Source: DAISKN01 sp963716925
GTDB lineage: Bacteria; Acidobacteriota; Vicinamibacteria; Marinacidobacterales; SMYC01
Direction: 5' to 3'
Length of the DNA: 64,000 nucleotides
Assembly (NCBI GenBank): GCA_963716925.1
Contig: CAVQUX010000006.1
Location: 930,001 to 994,000, forward strand
Below, piece by piece: positions 36,917 to 45,308 of the stretch (positions within the stretch are counted from its first letter, which is position 1; each line of letters starts with the position of its first letter). The notes beneath the pieces are model-generated. The model worked only from the letters and a program-made list of their open reading frames with translations. It was not told the origin of the DNA and did no database searches. Both the position numbers and the translations under genes were made by a program.

Positions 36917-37771
36917 CTAGTTCAGCACCGCAGCGTAGTAGTTCTCGAGCTCGACGTCCATGAAGTCGGTGCGGAGTCCTGCGTAGCCGGAATCGGTGAG
37001 AGCGGAGCCGCCGTAGGCGACACCGTTGTCGAGAACGTCGAAGACCAGCGACCAGCTTCCCGGGCCCGAATCCACGTAGAGGACGATGCGCACGGTGCCG
37101 TCCGGGTTATTCGTGAGCTCGGAACGGAGGCCGATCCATACGTCCTTGGGAAGAAGGCTCGGGTGGGTGACGCGGTTGTAGGCGGCGCCGGAAAAGAAGG
37201 GGGCGGAGGCAATCGTGTAATAGACCCCTCGCTTCTTCTTCTTGATCACCGCGGCGCCGTCGACGCGGATCCCGGCGTAGTAGAGGTTGTTCTGGTCGAG
37301 GTAGCGGCTCATGAGCAAGAGACCATTGCTGGCGTTTCGATTGGGGCTCGCGCTGAGGTTGTCGCGCCGGACGCGGAAGTAGACCTGCTGCCGGAAGTCC
37401 TTCCAGCGGCTCCGGGTGACGACCCGGAAGAGATTCTGCGGGTGGTAGCCGGAGTCGGTATCGACGGAGCTCGTGCTCGCGTAGTAGAGACGCCAGTAGT
37501 CGTTCGAGGGAAGGCTTCCCTTCACGGTGGAGCCGATTCCCTGGGACATGTGAAATCGCGCTCCGGAGCTGAGCCACCAGTACGGACTATCACTCTGGCT
37601 CATGGACGGAGCCTCGGAGAGGACGCCGGTCCAGTCGAAATTGTAGCGGTAGGGGGAGGTTACGGACGCCGCCGTGGCCGCAATCAACGACGGTCCCGGG
37701 ATGGCCGCCCAGAGTCCGGCAACGGTGATGACGAAGAAGAAACCAGGACGTAGTACTCGATACACTTCCAC
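36917..37771 (-). CDS. Exported LamG/concanavalin-like domain protein
   Basis: A 284-residue secreted protein, unknown role. The leader is FFFVITVAGLWAAIPGPSLI. The mature region is rich in Tyr, Trp and Ser and has the alternating strand pattern of jelly-roll carbohydrate-binding folds (WRLYYAS, QQVYFRVRRDNLS, NGLLLMSRYLDQNNLYYAGI, IVLYVDSGPGSWSLVFDVLD). The ending GYAGLRTDFMDVELENYYAA is typical of single-domain LamG-like proteins. Translation probably starts at a GTG. No catalytic motif is visible, so binding of a glycan or surface polymer is the best guess. It stands alone, with 200 bases to the next gene. Confidence 0.65.
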   Translation of the reverse strand: MEVYRVLRPGFFFVITVAGLWAAIPGPSLIAATAASVTSPYRYNFDWTGVLSEAPSMSQSDSPYWWLSSGARFHMSQGIGSTVKGSLPSNDYWRLYYASTSSVDTDSGYHPQNLFRVVTRSRWKDFRQQVYFRVRRDNLSASPNRNASNGLLLMSRYLDQNNLYYAGIRVDGAAVIKKKKRGVYYTIASAPFFSGAAYNRVTHPSLLPKDVWIGLRSELTNNPDGTVRIVLYVDSGPGSWSLVFDVLDNGVAYGGSALTDSGYAGLRTDFMDVELENYYAAVLN

Positions 37772-37832
37772 CTCTCGCCTCTGCGCTGTCTCGAGCGACT
37801 GGGATTCGGAAGAAAAATCGGCTCGGAACTTA

Positions 37833-37850
37833 CCTTAGGGCGCCCTGAGG
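37833..37850. repeat. Short near-perfect palindrome upstream of the LamG-like gene
   Basis: AGGGCGCCCT (37837-37846) is a perfect 10-base palindrome, extended by CCT/AGG three bases out on each side with one mismatched spacer. It lies about 65 bases upstream of the start of the minus-strand LamG-like gene and could be an operator. No T-run follows, so it is not a convincing terminator. Confidence 0.35.
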
Positions 37851-37983
37851 TGAACATGACGCGGATCACAGAGGAACGGCTGCAGGCCGGAAAAATGCGA
37901 GATGGTGCTTCGCGGTCGGGGCGAGGGTTACGCGCCTCCGCCCCGGTCGCGCGGAGGCCGGAGCGACGGGTAGGTTCTCGAGA

Positions 37984-39853
37984 TCAGCGCGGGTTCGCGG
38001 CCAGGCCCTCGAGCGTCGCCGCCAGGGACCGGACGCGATTCGCGTCCATGCCGCTCGCCGCCGCCTCGCGATCCAGTTGAGCCGCGAGCTCCTTCAGTTG
38101 TTTCGAGTCTCCCTGGTCCAGTGCGGTCCGGACGGCGGCGACCCGCTCCGACGGAACGCTCTTCCCGCGCGCGAGCTGGTCGAGATAGGCCCGGGCCACG
38201 ACGGGGCTCGCCGGCCAATCCACCTTCCGCTGCCTCTGGGTATTGACCTCGTCGGATTTGACGAGCCCCGCGGCATCGATCTCGTTCTGAGACAGATACT
38301 CGCTGGGAGTCAGGCGGAGCACGTCGACGCCGCGGCCGATCTCCGAGCCGTAGATGAAACCGTTGTTCCAGTACGCCGACCAGTGTCCGGCCAGGACCAG
38401 GTGCGTGGAACTGATGGGACCGCGGTCGAAGAACGCGATCTCCACCGGTTTCGCCGAGTCGGTGAAGTCGAAAACCGAAACCCCGCCCTGGTACCACGCC
38501 TGGACCATGATGTCGCGTCCGGGCACCGGGATGATCGACCCGTTGTGGGCGACGCAATTCTCGAGCTCGCTCTGCGGCGCTGCCGGCTTGTAGTAGCCGC
38601 GGAAATGCATCTTGCGGTCGACGATGTCGAAGATGGCGTCCGCCCCCCACTCCCGCGGATCGGTCTCCCGGCAGCGGGGCCGCGCGCCGCCGCCCCATTC
38701 GTCGGTGAAAATCACTTTCGAGCCGTCGTGATTGAACGTGGCGGAGTGCCAGTAGGCGAAGCTCTTGTCGACCACCTGATCGAGCCGCTTCGGGATGCAC
38801 CGGGTCGGAGATATCCAGAAGGATCCCGTTGCCGGAGCAGGCTCCCGCCGCCAGGCCGATTTCAGGAAAGACGGTGATGTCGTGGCACTGATTCGTCTCC
38901 GACGTCTTCTGCGTCCCCGCCCCGTGATCGCCGCCCTTCCACAACCCGGCGATGGCGCCGGTCGCCTCGTCCGCGAAGATCCGCGGCCGGTTGACGATGC
39001 GCGCCTTCTCCGGCGCCTTGACCGGCACCTGGATGACGTCGATGCTGAAGAGAGCGGTTTTCGGATCTTCGTCCGGCTTCAGTCCCGAACATCCGGCAAG
39101 CTCCTCCGCCGAGCGCACCGAGCTCGTGCCGGAGCCGTAGAGATAGATGTTGCCCTGATCGTCGGGGTCGGTGACGAGGGTGTGGGTGTGCGATCCCCGG
39201 CAGGTCTGTACCGCGGCGACCTGCTTCGGCATGCGCACGTCGGTGATGTCGAAGATGCGGATGCCGCGGAAACGCTCGGCGCTCACCGGCTCGTTGACGC
39301 CCTGGACTCCGCAGTCGAGGCGGCCCCGGGTCTGTTCCACCGACATGAACAACAGGTTCCCGAGGACGGACACGTCGCCCTGGCCGCCGGGGCAGACCAC
39401 GGAGACCAGGTGCTGCGGCGTCGTCGGGTCCTCGATGTTGTAGGTATTGAACCCGTGGAAATTGCCGACGAAGAGCCGGTCCCGGCTGAACGCGAGGTCC
39501 GAGTTCGCGAAGTTCAGGAAGCTCGACCTCCTGGCGTCTTCGGCCGGATCCTCCTTCTTCGGCTCTTTCTTCTCCTCCTTCTCTTCCTCCTTGGGCTCCC
39601 TCTCCGGCGGCATGGGCTCACCGCCGGGTGCTTTGGGATCGAAGAAGCCTGCCGGTTTGGGAACGGCCACGACCAGCTCCAGGTTGCGCGCCGCCACTCC
39701 GGCGTCCTCGAAGCCGGGCTTGAGTCCGACGCGGGGATCGGCCGTGGCCGCGGCAGGCCGACTCGGGCGCTGCTCCTGGCCGCTCGACATCGCGACGGCG
39801 GCGAGCATCACGGAGGCGGAGAAACACAGAACGCTTCGGACGACGGCTCTCAT
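37984..39853 (-). CDS. Exported LVIVD-repeat protein (one frameshift)
   Basis: About 623 residues after removing one extra base near 38794, where DISDPVHP then joins KRLDQVVDKSFAYWHSATF. It has a signal peptide, a Lys/Glu-rich acidic linker (residues about 85-110) and beta-propeller repeats of the LVIVD type (LFVGNFHGFNTYNIEDP, FRGIRIFDITDVRMPKQV, GGVSVFDFTDSAKPVEIAFF). The C-terminus is helical (DQLARGKSVPSERVAAVRTA). LVIVD proteins are surface or periplasmic propellers of unknown role. The start overlaps the DUF305 stop (ATGA), so they form a two-gene operon. Confidence 0.82.
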
Positions 39854-40539
39854 TGTGGAAGCTCCTTGAGCGTGCCGAGCATGGCTCCCATGCGCGCGAT
39901 CTCCATGCTCTGATCGGCGGTGATGTCGGACAGGAACGCGAAGATGTCGGAATCCTGACCCGCGCCCGGTCGGGCGAGGAGATCCTCGACCATGATCAGG
40001 GCGCCCTCGTGGTGCTTGATCATGAGCTCGAGGAAAAGGCGGTCGAAGGCGGTGCCCTGCGCCTCGGCCAGGCGGGACATTTCCTCCGGCGTGAGCATCC
40101 CCGGCATCAGCTTGGCGCCGTGCGCATGGTGCGCATGGACGTCCGGGGCGTCCTGGCCGCGGGCTCGCAGCCAGCCCTGCATCATCTTTATCTCGTCCGC
40201 CTGCGACAATTCGATTCGCAGGCCGAGCTTCGCCATGTCTTCGCTCTCGCTCTGCTTGCGGAGGAGCGCCGTCATCTCCAGCGCCTGCGCGTGGTGGGAG
40301 ATCATCCCCTGCATGAACTGCACGTCGGCGGGTGTATACCCCACGGCGGACAAGTCGACGGCCTCATCCGCGGCGATGACCTTGCTCGATTGCCCGGGGG
40401 CGCCCGGCTGGATGATTTTAGGCGGCTGCGCGGGCTGAGCGACCGCTGCGGCGGGCTCGGAACGACCGGCTTTGCAGGAGGCGCCGGCAGCCAGGGTAAG
40501 GACGATACCGGCGAACGGTGGAAAGGAGAGTTTCAGCAC
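39850..40539 (-). CDS. DUF305 family protein, probable lipoprotein
   Basis: About 229 residues. The leader VLTLAAGASC has a weak lipobox-like end, suggesting membrane anchoring. The mature part has the duplicated DUF305 helical core: VQFMQGMISHHAQALEMTAL and LELMIKHHEGALIMVEDLL, each with the HH pair characteristic of the family, plus a His-rich loop (VHAHHAHG). DUF305 proteins occur with copper-handling genes, so metal binding is plausible. The GTG start is chosen because the leader begins there; an ATG 14 codons upstream is possible. It precedes the LVIVD gene with a four-base overlap. Confidence 0.82.
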   Translation of the reverse strand: MLKLSFPPFAGIVLTLAAGASCKAGRSEPAAAVAQPAQPPKIIQPGAPGQSSKVIAADEAVDLSAVGYTPADVQFMQGMISHHAQALEMTALLRKQSESEDMAKLGLRIELSQADEIKMMQGWLRARGQDAPDVHAHHAHGAKLMPGMLTPEEMSRLAEAQGTAFDRLFLELMIKHHEGALIMVEDLLARPGAGQDSDIFAFLSDITADQSMEIARMGAMLGTLKELPQ

Positions 40540-40636
40540 CCACAGAGGATACAACTTGGCCGGGCTCCGGTCATCCGTCATCCCCTCCCCGGGGGCCTCG
40601 CAGCCGGAGAAGAGCGTGGTATGGTAGTCGTTCCCC

Positions 40637-41905
40637 TTGCGTCTCACTTCCCCAACATCGAAAGAGCCCAGAGCCTCCGCTCGGATCGCCCGCCCGCTGC
40701 TCTACGGCTACCTTGCATTTCTGGTCTATGCGAGCCTTTATCCGATATCCAGCTTTCGCATTCCACAAGAGAGTCCGATCACGATTCTCTTCGAGAGGGT
40801 CGCGATCTCCAAGGCCGACGCTCTCACGAATCTCCTGGTGTACCTGCCTCTCGGCTGGCTCCTCGGGGCGGGGGTACCCGGACTCGGGCGGCTGCGCGCG
40901 CTGCTGCTCGGGTGCACGTTCAGCCTCACCATCGAGTATCTGCAGGCGTACCTTCCCGGGCGGGTGCCCTCGGTTCTGGATTGGTGCCTCAACGGCGCCG
41001 GCACTCTCCTCGGAGCCGAGCTCGCCTATCGAACGGCTCGCATTCGTTGGCCCCGGGCGGAAGGAGCGCTCGAGCCCGGACCGCGTACCCGCCTCGGACT
41101 CCTGGCGGTCGCGACCTGGGTGGGAGCTCAGCTCTTTCCCTTCGTCCCATCGGCCGACATCGACTACCTTCGCGAGGGCCTTCGGCCCGTGTGGCACGTC
41201 CTGAGCGGTCAGGCACGGTTCTCCTGGCCGCAAACTTCGGTATACGCGCTCGCCATCCTTTCTCTATCCGTCATTCTCCTTCAGTGTCTCCGCCCGACCC
41301 GCCGCTCCCGTCCGTTCGTTGCGCTCTTTTTCGCCGCCGTACTCGTCGCCAAGGTGCCGATCATCACCCGCCAGCTGTCGCTCGAGGCCATGGTGGGGGC
41401 GCTCATCGGGCTCGCGATCGCCTGGAGGCTCTACGATTCGAAGCCGCCTCGAGGGACGGTGCCGTTTCTCGCCGCGACGGGTGCTTTCGTCATCGAGGAG
41501 CTTCGCAGCGGCGGCGGCGGGCCGGAAGCGTTTCTGCCGTTCAACTGGAGCCCCTTTCGAAATCACCTCACGAGCGAGCTGGTCGGGGCGGCGGACATTC
41601 TCGCCGGGGCGTGGCCGTTTTTCGCGCTCGCGTTCGTCGTCAGCGGAAGGCCGGGCATGGAGCCGCGGCGAGCCGCAGCGGCGGGCGCGGTTCTGGTCTT
41701 CTCGGGAGTGATGGCACTCGAGTGGGTACAGCGGTTCGTTCCAGGCCGCTCGCCCGACGTGACCGACGCGTTGATCGCTGTCTGCGCCTGGCTGCTGGCC
41801 TGGTGGGGAATCAATGGCAGTGCCGGTGCATCGGATCCCAGACCTGGCCCGGGGGACAGACTCCGGAGCCAGGAACGACCGTCCCGCCGCTTCGAGTCGC
41901 GTTGA
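40637..41905 (+). CDS. Membrane protein with two VanZ-like halves
   Basis: A 422-residue polytopic membrane protein. The first half carries the VanZ signature: DALTNLLVYLPLGWLLG, IEYLQAYLPGRVPSVLDWCL and a glycine-rich helix. The second half repeats a degenerate version: SLEAMVGALIG and ALEWVQRFVPGRSPDVTDAL. VanZ-family proteins confer low-level teicoplanin resistance in some hosts, but most are of unknown role. The start is a TTG, divergent from DUF305. The last 30 residues overlap the convergent SEC-C gene by 95 bases and look unlike membrane protein, so the true end may be slightly different. Confidence 0.75.
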   Translation: MRLTSPTSKEPRASARIARPLLYGYLAFLVYASLYPISSFRIPQESPITILFERVAISKADALTNLLVYLPLGWLLGAGVPGLGRLRALLLGCTFSLTIEYLQAYLPGRVPSVLDWCLNGAGTLLGAELAYRTARIRWPRAEGALEPGPRTRLGLLAVATWVGAQLFPFVPSADIDYLREGLRPVWHVLSGQARFSWPQTSVYALAILSLSVILLQCLRPTRRSRPFVALFFAAVLVAKVPIITRQLSLEAMVGALIGLAIAWRLYDSKPPRGTVPFLAATGAFVIEELRSGGGGPEAFLPFNWSPFRNHLTSELVGAADILAGAWPFFALAFVVSGRPGMEPRRAAAAGAVLVFSGVMALEWVQRFVPGRSPDVTDALIAVCAWLLAWWGINGSAGASDPRPGPGDRLRSQERPSRRFESR

Positions 41906-42071
41906 CGAGGAGCACGACGAGGACCCCGGCCGCGGCCACGAGCGCGACGATCGCGGCCCAGCTGGCGGGGCTCATCTTCGTCGACAGCTTCTCGGCGCAG
42001 CAGTTCTTGAACTTCTTCCCGCTCCCGCAGGGGCAGCGGTCGTTGCGGCCGACCTTCGCCTGGGCCGCCAT
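41811..42071 (-). CDS. Small SEC-C motif protein with one membrane segment
   Basis: An 86-residue protein with an N-terminal SEC-C zinc motif (VGRNDRCPCGSGKKFKNCCA), one hydrophobic helix (AAIVALVAAAGVLVVLLV) and a short C-terminal region with CPPGQVWDPMHRHCH. SEC-C motifs bind zinc and, in SecA, contact SecB or ribosomes. Free-standing ones are usually accessory. The ATG overlaps the stop of the aldolase gene by one base, so it is co-translated with it. The Cys/His pair at the end could form a second metal site. Confidence 0.8.
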   Translation of the reverse strand: MAAQAKVGRNDRCPCGSGKKFKNCCAEKLSTKMSPASWAAIVALVAAAGVLVVLLVNATRSGGTVVPGSGVCPPGQVWDPMHRHCH

Positions 42072-42892
42072 CAGTATTCGTACAGGTGCTTGGCCTGCTC
42101 GAACATCGCTTTCGCACCCGCCTTGATGAGCGCCGCCTCGCCCGCCGCCTGGAAGAACGAGTATCCCTTCCGGTCGTTCCAGGTGAACGGGCCGCCGAGC
42201 TTCTTGCCCGCGTTCAGCGTATCGTCGTGGATCTTCTGGACCACCGCTTCGTACCGCGGATCGCCCATGGGGTAGCCGGTGAAGCTCCCGAGATCCCCGC
42301 TCGCGGCGAAGACCACGTCGACGCCGGCAACGGCGGCGATCTTGTCCGCGATGGCGGCGGCGTTGGGCGATTCGATCATGGCGACCACGAGAATGTTCTC
42401 GTTCGCCGTCTTTCGGTAATCGCCGCCCCACAGCTCGCCGTACTGGCCGCTCCCCTGGCTCCTCCGACCCGCGGGAGGATACTTGGCGTACTGGACGGCG
42501 GCCTCGGCCTCCGAAACACTCTCGACCATGGGCACGATGATCCCGAGGGCGCCGACGTCGGTCGCCTTCTGGATGTCACCCTCCGTCGCGTCGGGTACGC
42601 GGATGAAAGGAATCGCTGGAGCCCCCTTGCAGGCTTTGATCATCGTGGCCACTTCCGAGAACGTGAGCGGGCTGTGCTGCATCTCGATCCACAGGAAATC
42701 GAAGCCCGCCTCCGCCATCGCGCAGTAGATGTTCGGATCCGAGGTATAGATCGTCCCCCCCACGATGGGCTTTCCGCTCAGGAGCTTCTGCTTGGCGGTG
42801 TTGTAGAGGGGCACCGGCTCGGCCCTCGTCGACGAGCCGCTCATCGCGCACAGAGCCGCGAACGCCGCCGAGAACAGGATCACTCGCTTCAT
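42071..42892 (-). CDS. HpcH/HpaI-family aldolase with an export signal
   Basis: A 273-residue class II pyruvate aldolase-like protein. The expected residues are visible: WIEMQH (position of the DGEH motif, with Glu for Asp), IRV arginine, Glu in VVAMIESPNAA and Asp in FAASGDLGSF, which bind the metal and substrate. Unusually, the protein starts with a clear signal peptide (MKRVILFSAAFAALCAMSGS). The family normally works in the cytoplasm, cleaving hydroxy-oxo acids to pyruvate. A GGAGGAGAAG ribosome-binding site lies before the ATG. It is followed by the SEC-C gene with a one-base overlap. Confidence 0.88.
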   Translation of the reverse strand: MKRVILFSAAFAALCAMSGSSTRAEPVPLYNTAKQKLLSGKPIVGGTIYTSDPNIYCAMAEAGFDFLWIEMQHSPLTFSEVATMIKACKGAPAIPFIRVPDATEGDIQKATDVGALGIIVPMVESVSEAEAAVQYAKYPPAGRRSQGSGQYGELWGGDYRKTANENILVVAMIESPNAAAIADKIAAVAGVDVVFAASGDLGSFTGYPMGDPRYEAVVQKIHDDTLNAGKKLGGPFTWNDRKGYSFFQAAGEAALIKAGAKAMFEQAKHLYEY

Positions 42893-42973
42893 GGCTTCTC
42901 CTCCCTGGCGGCGGAAGTATACAACTACAACGGCCGGAAGCCGGATCCCCCTGCCCGAGGCCATCCGGTTCGG

Positions 42974-44131
42974 TCAGCCCCGCCGCATCGCCTGGTAGAG
43001 CTCGATGTGTCCATCCACGATGCGCTTCCTCTCCGCTTCGTTGACGTCGAGCGTCCAGACGCCCTTCTCCGAGGTTCCTCCGAGGACGATTCCGTCCGAG
43101 CGCGGCATCATGTGGATTCCGATTCCGGGCTCGGCGACTGGATTCGAGAGGCCGCCGTTGGTTCCGTAGTTCACCTCCGGCTGGGGAATCGCGACCGTGA
43201 GCTGCCCTTTCAGGGGAACGATCTCCTGATCGTCGAACAGCGCCTTCGATCCGAGGCCCGTGCAGTTGAAGATCAGGGACTCGCTCAGGGACATCACATC
43301 CTCGATCCGGTCGAACTTGCGAATCACGATGTGGCCGCCGAAGAGATGGAAGTCGGCCAGGAGCGCTTCGAGATAGATCGAGGGCTCGATCCGAATCATC
43401 GAGCTCTCGACGGCGAACTTCGTAGGGAAGGGGTGCTCGCCCGGCTGGAGCAGCACATGCCCCGTCTGGACTTCCTTGGGCAGAATCGCCACCGACCCCG
43501 AGGCCGCGTGCTCGTCGTTCGTCGGCGTGTAGTTGTGCACCCAGGAGATCCCGTAGCGCGTTCCCACGAGGAGCTGGAGCTGCCGGTACGCCAGGGTCAC
43601 GGCGCGGCGGAACTGCTCCTCCCACTCCGGGGTGCGGAGACGGAACTCGAGAAGGCCCGAAGTCGGGGTGAACCCCGCCAGCGACATGTTCGACGTCGTA
43701 TCGGGAGGGACGGCCATGGCGTAGATGACGACGTCGAATCCGCGGCGCTGGAGCTGCCGGGCGCAGGCCAGGCCGACGGCGCCGCAGCCTAGAACCGCCG
43801 CCCGCCGGCTCGAATGATCGAGAGCGAGCTCCGCCGCCATCTGCCCGGTGCCCCAGGAGAGCGACATGCCGGCTCCGCCGTGGCCGTAGTTGTGGATGAG
43901 GGTCTTCTCGTCGATTTTGTCGGCGCGAAGGACGAACCCCGACGGACGGTGCGGCCGGAGGCCGATGGTCGTCCGGATGATCCGATCCCAGGACAGGTCC
44001 GGAGGCGTGAGTCGAAGCGGCGGGCGCCGGGGAGCGACGTCGGCCGTTCGGCCTTCCCGGGAAGCGCAGGCCCCGAATCCCAGCCCGAGCGCCGCCAGCG
44101 CGCCCGACTTGAGCAATTCTCTACGGTGCAT
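42974..44131 (-). CDS. FAD-dependent amino-acid-oxidase-like protein with Tat-type leader
   Basis: A 385-residue DAO-family flavoprotein. The N-terminus HRRELLKSGALAALGLGFG resembles a Tat signal. The FAD-binding motif is internal: AAVLGCGAVGLACARQLQRR, preceded by IHNYGHGGAGMSLSWG, as in D-amino-acid oxidases where the latter block lies late; here it precedes the Rossmann motif, suggesting a circular rearrangement or an unusual arrangement. The C-terminal VLGGTSEKGVWTLDVNEAE is also seen in DAO relatives. Reaction would be oxidative deamination of an amino acid or amine. An ATG four codons upstream is an alternative start. The 80-base gap after it leads to the aldolase. Confidence 0.75.
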   Translation of the reverse strand: MHRRELLKSGALAALGLGFGACASREGRTADVAPRRPPLRLTPPDLSWDRIIRTTIGLRPHRPSGFVLRADKIDEKTLIHNYGHGGAGMSLSWGTGQMAAELALDHSSRRAAVLGCGAVGLACARQLQRRGFDVVIYAMAVPPDTTSNMSLAGFTPTSGLLEFRLRTPEWEEQFRRAVTLAYRQLQLLVGTRYGISWVHNYTPTNDEHAASGSVAILPKEVQTGHVLLQPGEHPFPTKFAVESSMIRIEPSIYLEALLADFHLFGGHIVIRKFDRIEDVMSLSESLIFNCTGLGSKALFDDQEIVPLKGQLTVAIPQPEVNYGTNGGLSNPVAEPGIGIHMMPRSDGIVLGGTSEKGVWTLDVNEAERKRIVDGHIELYQAMRRG

Positions 44132-44224
44132 GGGCACAATCATAGATCCGGTCGGGTCCGCGGAATAGGAGCCGGGCGAAGGCGGTACTTCCTTCCGAGC
44201 TTGCGGGAATGGAGAGGAGGAATC

Positions 44225-44710
44225 GTGACGAAGCGGATACTGGTCTCGACGTTTCTGGTCTGGAGCGCGGCCCGGGTGATTCCGGCGCAGGAAGCCGCGG
44301 GAAACGTGACGCCGCTGAAGATAGAGCTCCGGCTGTCGGCGGCACCCGATGGGAACGACGGCGCCACGTCCATCGTTCTGTACGTGCTCGCCGACTCTCA
44401 CGAGCCGACGGCTCTGCGGGCGGGCCGCGAGGTGGCGGTTCCGGCCGCGGGCAATCCATACCGCAACGTCGGAACGAACGTCACCTGCCGGGCGTCGACG
44501 AGCGGAAACGGCTTCCGCCTGGACCTCTCGATCGAGAGGAGCTCTATCGTCGAGGGAAGCGACCCGGGCCGCCCGTCGTTCTACACGTTCAACGTCAACT
44601 CAGCCGTGCTTCTGCGCGACGGAGAAAGCGCCCGGATCCTGGGCCAGGCCGACGGTGCCTCCGGAAGCCTGCGGGAAGTCGAAGCGAAGCTCGAGGTGCT
44701 GCGAGAATAA
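44225..44710 (+). CDS. Small exported protein of unknown function
   Basis: A 161-residue protein beginning at GTG with GAGAGGAGG just upstream. The signal peptide is ILVSTFLVWSAARVIPAQ. The mature part is strand-rich (LKIELRLSAAPDGNDGATSI, FRLDLSIERSSIVEGSD, FYTFNVNSAVLLRDGESARI) and ends in KLEVLRE, suggesting a small immunoglobulin-like or lipocalin-like fold. I do not recognise a family. It is divergent from the DAO-like gene and convergent, five bases apart, with the paralogous unknown gene at 44716. Confidence 0.7.
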   Translation: MTKRILVSTFLVWSAARVIPAQEAAGNVTPLKIELRLSAAPDGNDGATSIVLYVLADSHEPTALRAGREVAVPAAGNPYRNVGTNVTCRASTSGNGFRLDLSIERSSIVEGSDPGRPSFYTFNVNSAVLLRDGESARILGQADGASGSLREVEAKLEVLRE

Positions 44711-44715
44711 CTACT

Positions 44716-45285
44716 TCACCGCTTTTGCTGGACGTTCTCGAGGTCGATCTTCGTCGCTCCCGGAGTCACTACCTGGAAGACTCCGTCCGGCGTCACGTTG
44801 ATTTTCAAGGCCTCGACCATGTTGCCGCGGCCCTTTCCGGTGTTGTCGACGACGAGCTCGATGAGCCCGATGGAGCTCTTCGAGACCGCCGAAGGCGATG
44901 GCGCGTCTTCGGGAAAGTAGAGAGGGCCGTCGGTGATGATGATGACCCGCGAACCGTTCTGGCCCACGTGAGATCTCATGTGGCGGATGATGCTCGAGGG
45001 CCCGCCGGTGATCTTGGCGATCCCCCGGTCGAACTTTCGAAGCTCCGCGATGGCGGCATCCGAGCCCTGTTCCGCGAGGATCTTCTGAAGCCTCGCCGCT
45101 TCCTCCTCGCTGGTCCGCGACGTGACGGTCACGGTGAGCTCCGCCGTCTTTCTCCCCAACCCCCGGGCCGAGGTCAGAGTCGCGGTATAGATCTCCTCCG
45201 CGGACGCCGCAGTCCCCGCGACCAGGAGAGCCAGCCCGAGACCGCCGCCCACCAGATACCGCTTCCTCTTCCTGAAATCCGTCAT
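44716..45285 (-). CDS. Exported protein of unknown function (paralogue of 27164-27754)
   Basis: A 189-residue protein with a signal peptide (YLVGGGLGLALLVAGTAASA). The order of blocks matches the protein at 27164: YTATLTSARGLGRKTAELTV, TVTSRTSEEEAARLQKIL, an alternating helix, AIAELRKFDRGIAKI, then IIITDGPLYFPEDAP and a strand-rich C-terminus ending LENVQQKR. No catalytic motif is visible. It is followed by the serine hydrolase gene 23 bases upstream on the same strand, but whether the two are co-transcribed is unclear. Confidence 0.72.
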   Translation of the reverse strand: MTDFRKRKRYLVGGGLGLALLVAGTAASAEEIYTATLTSARGLGRKTAELTVTVTSRTSEEEAARLQKILAEQGSDAAIAELRKFDRGIAKITGGPSSIIRHMRSHVGQNGSRVIIITDGPLYFPEDAPSPSAVSKSSIGLIELVVDNTGKGRGNMVEALKINVTPDGVFQVVTPGATKIDLENVQQKR

Positions 45286-45308
45286 TACCAAGCCTCCATT
45301 TCCGACCA

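Noticed and set aside
38077..39913. Long plus-strand frames opposite the LVIVD and DUF305 genes
   Set aside because: Residue composition is Arg/Ala/Asp-rich with no domain; the minus strand encodes clear propeller repeats and HH pairs.
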